Assembly: GCA_934646845.1 (NCBI GenBank)
Contig: CAKUEV010000123.1
Coordinates: 1 to 5,927, forward strand
Length of the DNA stretch: 5,927 nt
From: an uncultured Slackia sp.
GTDB lineage: Bacteria; Actinomycetota; Coriobacteriia; Coriobacteriales; Eggerthellaceae
Reading direction: 5' to 3'
Shown here piece by piece: positions 4,963 through 5,927 of this stretch. The notes below the pieces were generated by a model. It searched no databases and was not told the DNA's origin. It saw only the letters and a program-made list of their open reading frames with translations. Each line of letters begins with the position of its first letter. The stretch's first letter is position 1. Made by a program: the position numbers and the translations under genes.

Positions 4963-5927
4963 AGCAGCCACTCCTCTCCAGCATCGTTCGTTTGAATGGA
5001 CCGCTCAATGGGGGCCCGAAGCTCCATTTTGGCATGGCTCCCCACATTCGCCACGCCCACACGCAGGCACGCACCACCGATGAGCACCAAAACAGCGGCA
5101 ACGGCGAGACACGCAAACGCCTGGCTCGACCGATTCGGCAATGAAAGCCGCTTATAGGCAAGCGCCTCCAGAACGAAGGGCGCAACAATTCCGCAGAAGA
5201 CGAAGCCCAGCCACCAGAGCAAGAGTGCAAGCGCGTCGCCCGTCGCCAAGCCAGCAAATGACGCGCTGGCGGGCGGAAGGAGCCCGTAGAGCACTGTCGC
5301 GACGAATTCGCCCAGCACAAGAGCAGCATCCGCAATAATCAAAATTCGCGGAACAGCGAACCCATTCACGGCATGGCCGTCGAAGAACGCGCAGATGAGC
5401 GCCACCGCAATGCCGCACGATGCCGACGAGAGCAAAAACAAAACAGGCACGAGCGGCGTGTTCCATGCGCTTATGCTGCCAAGGCTTTCCAGCAACAACC
5501 CCGTGTAGAGCATAACGCCCAGCGATAAAACGCATGCAAGGCCCTCGATCACGGCCACCAAAATGCCCGGAATAATAGGCAAGTACACGAAACGGACCAT
5601 CGTAAGAAACGCCGCACATACAATGAGCGAGCCGAGCGCGACGGTGCCAAACGTAAGATAGGTGAACGAGGGGTTCTGAATAAGGAAGATTGCGCGGTCC
5701 AGACGGCCCAAATCGAAGAGCAGGCACAAAGCCCCCGCAATCAAACAGAACGTTCCGGCGGCGCAAGTGAAAGCAATCGCACGATGTTGCAACGAAGAAG
5801 CGCTAAGGGAGCATGGCGCAGCGGCACCGAAAGGTTCATGGGCCCACAGCATATCGAGCAGGCACGCAACGAGCACGGCACCTGCGCCCGTTCCGCCCAA
5901 AAAGAGGTACGCAATCGTCAATGAACT
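4959..5927 (-). CDS. NrfD-type polysulfide-reductase-like membrane subunit, 5' end probably outside the window
   Basis: At least 320 residues of a very hydrophobic integral membrane protein are visible. Numbered from the TTG at 5921, it begins IAYLFLGGTGAGAVLVACLL (3-22), the first-helix signature of NrfD proteins. LLFDLGRLDRAIFL (67-80) and FTYLTFGTVALGS (86-98) follow, then the most diagnostic segment, YTGLLLESLGSISAWNTP (139-156) with LFLLSSASCGIA (161-172). About eight helices can be counted, with a short polar C-terminus. The family passes electrons between menaquinol and the ferredoxin subunit of a molybdoenzyme. The frame is open to the window edge (codons AGT, TCA before the TTG) and no ribosome binding site is visible, so the true start is probably a few residues further upstream. 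A TTG start at 5921 cannot be excluded. Its catalytic and ferredoxin partners should lie beyond the right edge. The stop overlaps the GntR start, tying this gene to the regulator. The family is certain; the start is uncertain. Confidence 0.92.
   Translation of the reverse strand, partial: SSLTIAYLFLGGTGAGAVLVACLLDMLWAHEPFGAAAPCSLSASSLQHRAIAFTCAAGTFCLIAGALCLLFDLGRLDRAIFLIQNPSFTYLTFGTVALGSLIVCAAFLTMVRFVYLPIIPGILVAVIEGLACVLSLGVMLYTGLLLESLGSISAWNTPLVPVLFLLSSASCGIAVALICAFFDGHAVNGFAVPRILIIADAALVLGEFVATVLYGLLPPASASFAGLATGDALALLLWWLGFVFCGIVAPFVLEALAYKRLSLPNRSSQAFACLAVAAVLVLIGGACLRVGVANVGSHAKMELRAPIERSIQTNDAGEEWLL
4971..4979 (-). promoter_or_regulatory. Ribosome binding site that decides the GntR start
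   Basis: GGAGAGGAG ends 8 bases before the ATG at 4962 and includes the first base of the alternative GTG codon (4971-4969), which therefore cannot use it. It lies inside the last codons of the NrfD gene, consistent with coupling through the ATGA overlap. Confidence 0.75.

Noticed and set aside
4963..4971. GTG start for the GntR gene adding three residues
   Set aside because: The GTG overlaps the Shine-Dalgarno site itself, while the ATG at 4962 has ideal spacing and the ATGA overlap with the upstream stop.

Overview
This window looks like accessory respiratory DNA from an anaerobic actinobacterium, most likely the Eggerthellaceae/Coriobacteriia (Eggerthella, Slackia, Adlercreutzia and relatives). 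The reasons are moderately GC-rich DNA, strong GGAGG-type ribosome binding sites, and tandem DMSO-reductase-family molybdoenzyme modules of a kind those genomes carry in many copies. The assignment is by gene style and was not tested by any search. Every gene lies on the minus strand, so transcription runs from high to low coordinates.

Right part, in transcription order. Positions 5927-4959 hold most of an NrfD-type membrane quinol-oxidising subunit, which is probably the last gene of a molybdoenzyme operon starting outside the window. Its stop overlaps by 4 bases (ATGA) the start of a short YtrA-type GntR regulator (4962-4543). That gene is followed after 11 bases by a stomatin/slipin-like SPFH membrane protein (4531-3563). 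The three genes look co-transcribed.

Middle. A 253-base gap (3562-3310) separates this group from the next module. It holds an unusual density of operator-like symmetry: a perfect 16-bp palindrome, a 10-bp-period tandem repeat of TTGTCATA with a third inverted copy, and a second 9-bp inverted pair. I see no convincing intrinsic terminator or sigma-70 promoter, but this is the most likely control region for the module below it.

Left part. A second molybdoenzyme module begins at 3309. It consists of a Tat-exported bis-MGD catalytic subunit (828 aa, 3309-823), a four-cluster [4Fe-4S] electron-transfer subunit (823-200, start overlapping the previous stop by one base), and the first 61 codons of a second NrfD-type anchor (185-1, cut by the window edge). 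Together they should form a catalytic + ferredoxin + membrane complex on the outer face of the cytoplasmic membrane. It would move electrons from the quinol pool through the membrane subunit and the Fe-S chain to the molybdenum site. The substrate cannot be read from the sequence. The usual DmsA molybdenum-ligand serine appears to be replaced by Asp-Tyr, so DMSO reductase activity should not be assumed.

The points most worth a second look are the symmetric control region, the GntR-SPFH pair lodged between two molybdoenzyme modules, and the altered ligand position of the catalytic subunit. I found no RNA genes, insertion sequences, CRISPR arrays or origins.
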